Under the pieces are notes generated by a model. It was given only the letters and a program-made list of their open reading frames with translations, made no database searches and was not told where the DNA came from. Shown one piece after another: positions 51,645 through 53,690 of a stretch of 53,690 nt of DNA. A program made the position numbers and the translations under genes. Each line of letters opens with the position of its first letter. The first letter of the stretch is position 1. Source of the DNA: Ectocarpus siliculosus (taxonomy: Eukaryota > Sar > Phaeophyceae > Ectocarpales > Ectocarpaceae). Location of the stretch: assembly GCA_000310025.1 (NCBI GenBank), contig FN649758.1, positions 1 through 53,690 of the forward strand. The letters are read 5' to 3'.

Positions 51645-53051
51645 ATGAGTGGCGCCGATGTTGCAGCAGAGGCTGCCGACGTCACCACTAGTACGCAGGG
51701 CAGGGTTGACAACCTGGAGAGCAAAGTTTCAGGCCTGACGGACGAGGTACAGCAGCTGGCAGGGCTGCTCCGAGCCGCCCTCGGAAAGTTAGACAAGGAG
51801 GGGGAGTCCGGCGGCGCTGGGGTGGGCGCTGTCGTCACGGGCACTACGTCCACCGGCGGTGCCCAGGAGGGGGCACCGCAGAACGAGGGAATCACGCCGC
51901 CCTCAGACCCGGCGGTTGGGCCGGGTGGCGGGCGTGACAGGGGACCGCTCCCCCAAGGTGAGACAACCGAGACATATGGCGGTGGTATTGGCGGTTTTGG
52001 CGGACTCGTCGGAGAAGGAGACGGTTTTCACCAGAACCCGTATAGCAAAATGCGTGTGTCAGTGCACGCGCCGCGCCTCGAAGGCGGCCAGGGATGCTAC
52101 TCGTGGAGGAGGGCCTTTATCCAGGCTGCAAAAACGGTAGACATGGACGGTCAGTTCGTAGGGGGCACGGAACGCCAGCCGGACGTCGGGGACATGAATA
52201 AACCCAAAGCTACGCTGCTGGCAGAGGGGTACTCCGAGGCACAAATACACCGCAGCCTCCAAGCTTTTCATTTTCTGTCCTCGGCCCTGGTGAGGGAGCC
52301 AGACAAGGCCGTCTTCGGGAGATGTGTGACGCCGAAGCAGGCGTTGGACGAACTAGACAAGGTGCACAACCCGGAATCGCAGGTCGCCACGCAGGAGTTG
52401 CTCAGCAAGTTTCAGAACTTCGCAATGCCGTCCGACAAAAACCCTACTGAATCGCTTATCGCCATGGAGCAACTCGCAAGTCGTCTGAACGAGAGGGGGG
52501 TCAAAGTCGAGGCCCCGTACGTGCTGTCGCTCTTCCTTTCGGCCTTACCAGCCGAGTACGACCATGCTAAACTGACTCTGCAGTCCGCCCCGACCCTGGA
52601 CCGGGGAGAGGTCATTAGAGTGGTGGGCTCCCAGCACTCCAGCATCAGGCAGGGGAAGAACCATCGGTACGGCAACCGTAACAATCACAAGGCGTCTGAG
52701 CAGGGATTACTCGTGAGCACCAACAATGGCTGCGGTGGAAAAGCGGGTCGCAACCGCGGCCGTGGGGGACGCAACGGCAACGGCAACGGCGGTGGAGACG
52801 GTCGCAGTGACGGCGGCCGCCGCAGGGGCCGGTGCTACCGGTGCAACAGGCGAGGGCACCAGTCGGCCTCGTGCACTACCCCCATCACCAACTTCTTGAC
52901 CCAGTGCGAAGTCTGCGACGGGTATGGACACGATAAGAGCAAGTGCCCGTCAGCGAAGGGTGAGGAGGAGGCGAAGGGCGAGACCGCAGTCATGGCGGTT
53001 GTGGTGGCGAGCGATGACGAGGAGCTGGATGTGGCACGTGAGGCGTTGTAA
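51645..53051 (+). CDS. gag: Ty1/copia-type retrotransposon Gag polyprotein
   Basis: Structural protein that packages retrotransposon RNA into virus-like particles. The 468-residue frame starts at the first ATG in frame (MSGADV); the frame is open further upstream from 51564 but only with non-ATG starts. It opens with a heptad-like segment, then a Gly-rich linker. The copia Gag (UBN2-like) core follows, with YSWRRAFIQAAK, LDELDKVHNPESQVATQELL and LSLFLSALPAEYDHA. Next is a Gly/Asn/Arg-rich basic stretch and two zinc knuckles: CYRCNRRGHQSASC (C397-C410) and CEVCDGYGHDKSKC (C421-C434). The tail is acidic, with stop TAA. Intact, so possibly a young copy. No protease, integrase or RT is seen before the window ends. 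Confidence 0.9.
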   Translation: MSGADVAAEAADVTTSTQGRVDNLESKVSGLTDEVQQLAGLLRAALGKLDKEGESGGAGVGAVVTGTTSTGGAQEGAPQNEGITPPSDPAVGPGGGRDRGPLPQGETTETYGGGIGGFGGLVGEGDGFHQNPYSKMRVSVHAPRLEGGQGCYSWRRAFIQAAKTVDMDGQFVGGTERQPDVGDMNKPKATLLAEGYSEAQIHRSLQAFHFLSSALVREPDKAVFGRCVTPKQALDELDKVHNPESQVATQELLSKFQNFAMPSDKNPTESLIAMEQLASRLNERGVKVEAPYVLSLFLSALPAEYDHAKLTLQSAPTLDRGEVIRVVGSQHSSIRQGKNHRYGNRNNHKASEQGLLVSTNNGCGGKAGRNRGRGGRNGNGNGGGDGRSDGGRRRGRCYRCNRRGHQSASCTTPITNFLTQCEVCDGYGHDKSKCPSAKGEEEAKGETAVMAVVVASDDEELDVAREAL

Positions 53052-53151
53052 GGACAGGCGGGGGAAAGACGCCAAAGCCGCGCGGGTCACCGCGCACGCT
53101 CCATCTACACCATCGCAGCAGCGTGGAAAGGTGGAGACACAGAAAAATTAA

Positions 53152-53690
53152 TAACACGGCGGGAGGGCCGTGTGCCCGCAGCCGCGACGGAAGGGGCGCG
53201 GGAGGGCAACAACCAAATAACACGGCGGGAGGGCCGTGTGCCCGCAGCCGCGACGGAAGGGGCGTGGGAGGGCAACAACCAAATAACACGGCGGGAGGGC
53301 CGTGTGCCCGCAGCCGCGACGGGAGGGGCGCGGGAGGGCAACAACCAAATAACACGGCGGGAGGGCCGTGTGCCCGCAGCCGCGACGGAAGGGGCGCGGG
53401 AGGGCAACAATCAAATAACACGGCGGGAGGGCCGTGTGCTCGCAGCCGCGACGGGAGGGGCGCGGGAGGGCAACAACCAGATAACACGGCGGGAGGGCCG
53501 TGTGCCCGCAGCCGCGACGGAAGGGGCGCGGGAGGGCAACAACCAAATAACACGGCGGGAGGGCCGTGTGCCCGCAGCCGCGACGGGAGGGGCGCGGGAG
53601 GGCAACAACCAAAGAACACGGCGGGAGGGCCGTGTGCCCGCAGCCGCGACGGGAGGGGCGCGGGAGGGCAACAACCAAAATAACACGGCG
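53152..53690. repeat. 66-bp minisatellite, about eight copies, truncated by the window end
   Basis: The unit runs AACACGGCGGGAGGGCCGTG, then TGCCCGCAGCCGCGACGG, then a GGGCGCGGGAGGGCAACAAC block. Copies differ by a few substitutions. The 66-bp period keeps frames open on both strands, one giving NTAGGPCARSRDGRG repeats. It begins 100 bases after the Gag stop codon. Confidence 0.93.

Noticed and set aside
53123-53686. Repeat proteins on both strands in the minisatellite
   Set aside because: Frames stay open only because the 66-bp unit is a multiple of three; no separate start or domain.

Overview
The window reads as nuclear DNA of an intron-rich eukaryote, most likely a brown alga of the Ectocarpus type. 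This is inferred from three things: a TPR array with exactly one repeat per exon (an arrangement described for candidate immune receptors in Ectocarpus), an interstitial TTAGGG tract, and abundant retroelement, Helitron-type and microsatellite debris between widely spaced genes. No organelle, bacterial operon, rRNA or CRISPR feature was seen.

Layout. 1-7.65 kb is gene-poor: C-rich tetranucleotide repeats, two tandem-repeat blocks, a telomere-like tract and one copy of a 517-bp dispersed repeat. 7654-27188 (+) holds one large gene. Its exons E1 and E2 encode a RelA/SpoT-like nucleotidyltransferase fold. E3 completes a divergent first TPR. Then come 21 intact TPR exons, 20 of exactly 126 nt in phase 0 and one terminal exon of 153 nt with the stop. 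The repeats fall into two sequence classes that mostly alternate, each with its own type of flanking intron. Relic exons, a hybrid exon and a duplicated exon-plus-intron block show that the array has been reshuffled. Its introns carry a decayed Pif1/Helitron helicase, a MITE-like element, a LINE 3' fragment, a second copy of the dispersed repeat and a 100-N assembly gap.

29575-31750 (-) holds the 3' part of an unrecognised helical gene, with possible upstream exons near 33.4-33.8 kb. 36349-44922 (-) is a complete IMP dehydrogenase gene. I could resolve it into 12 exons that splice in frame to 517 aa, with one GC-AG intron. 44.9-51.6 kb is mostly featureless apart from a second LINE 3' fragment and low-complexity tracts. 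51645-53051 (+) is an intact Ty1/copia-type Gag with two zinc knuckles. It is followed by a 66-bp minisatellite that runs off the window end.

The most interesting object is the RelA/SpoT-like/TPR gene. It couples a possible nucleotide-(pyro)phosphotransferase output domain to a modular, recombining repeat array of the kind used for recognition. That function is inference; the domains, exon phases and duplication signs are visible in the sequence.
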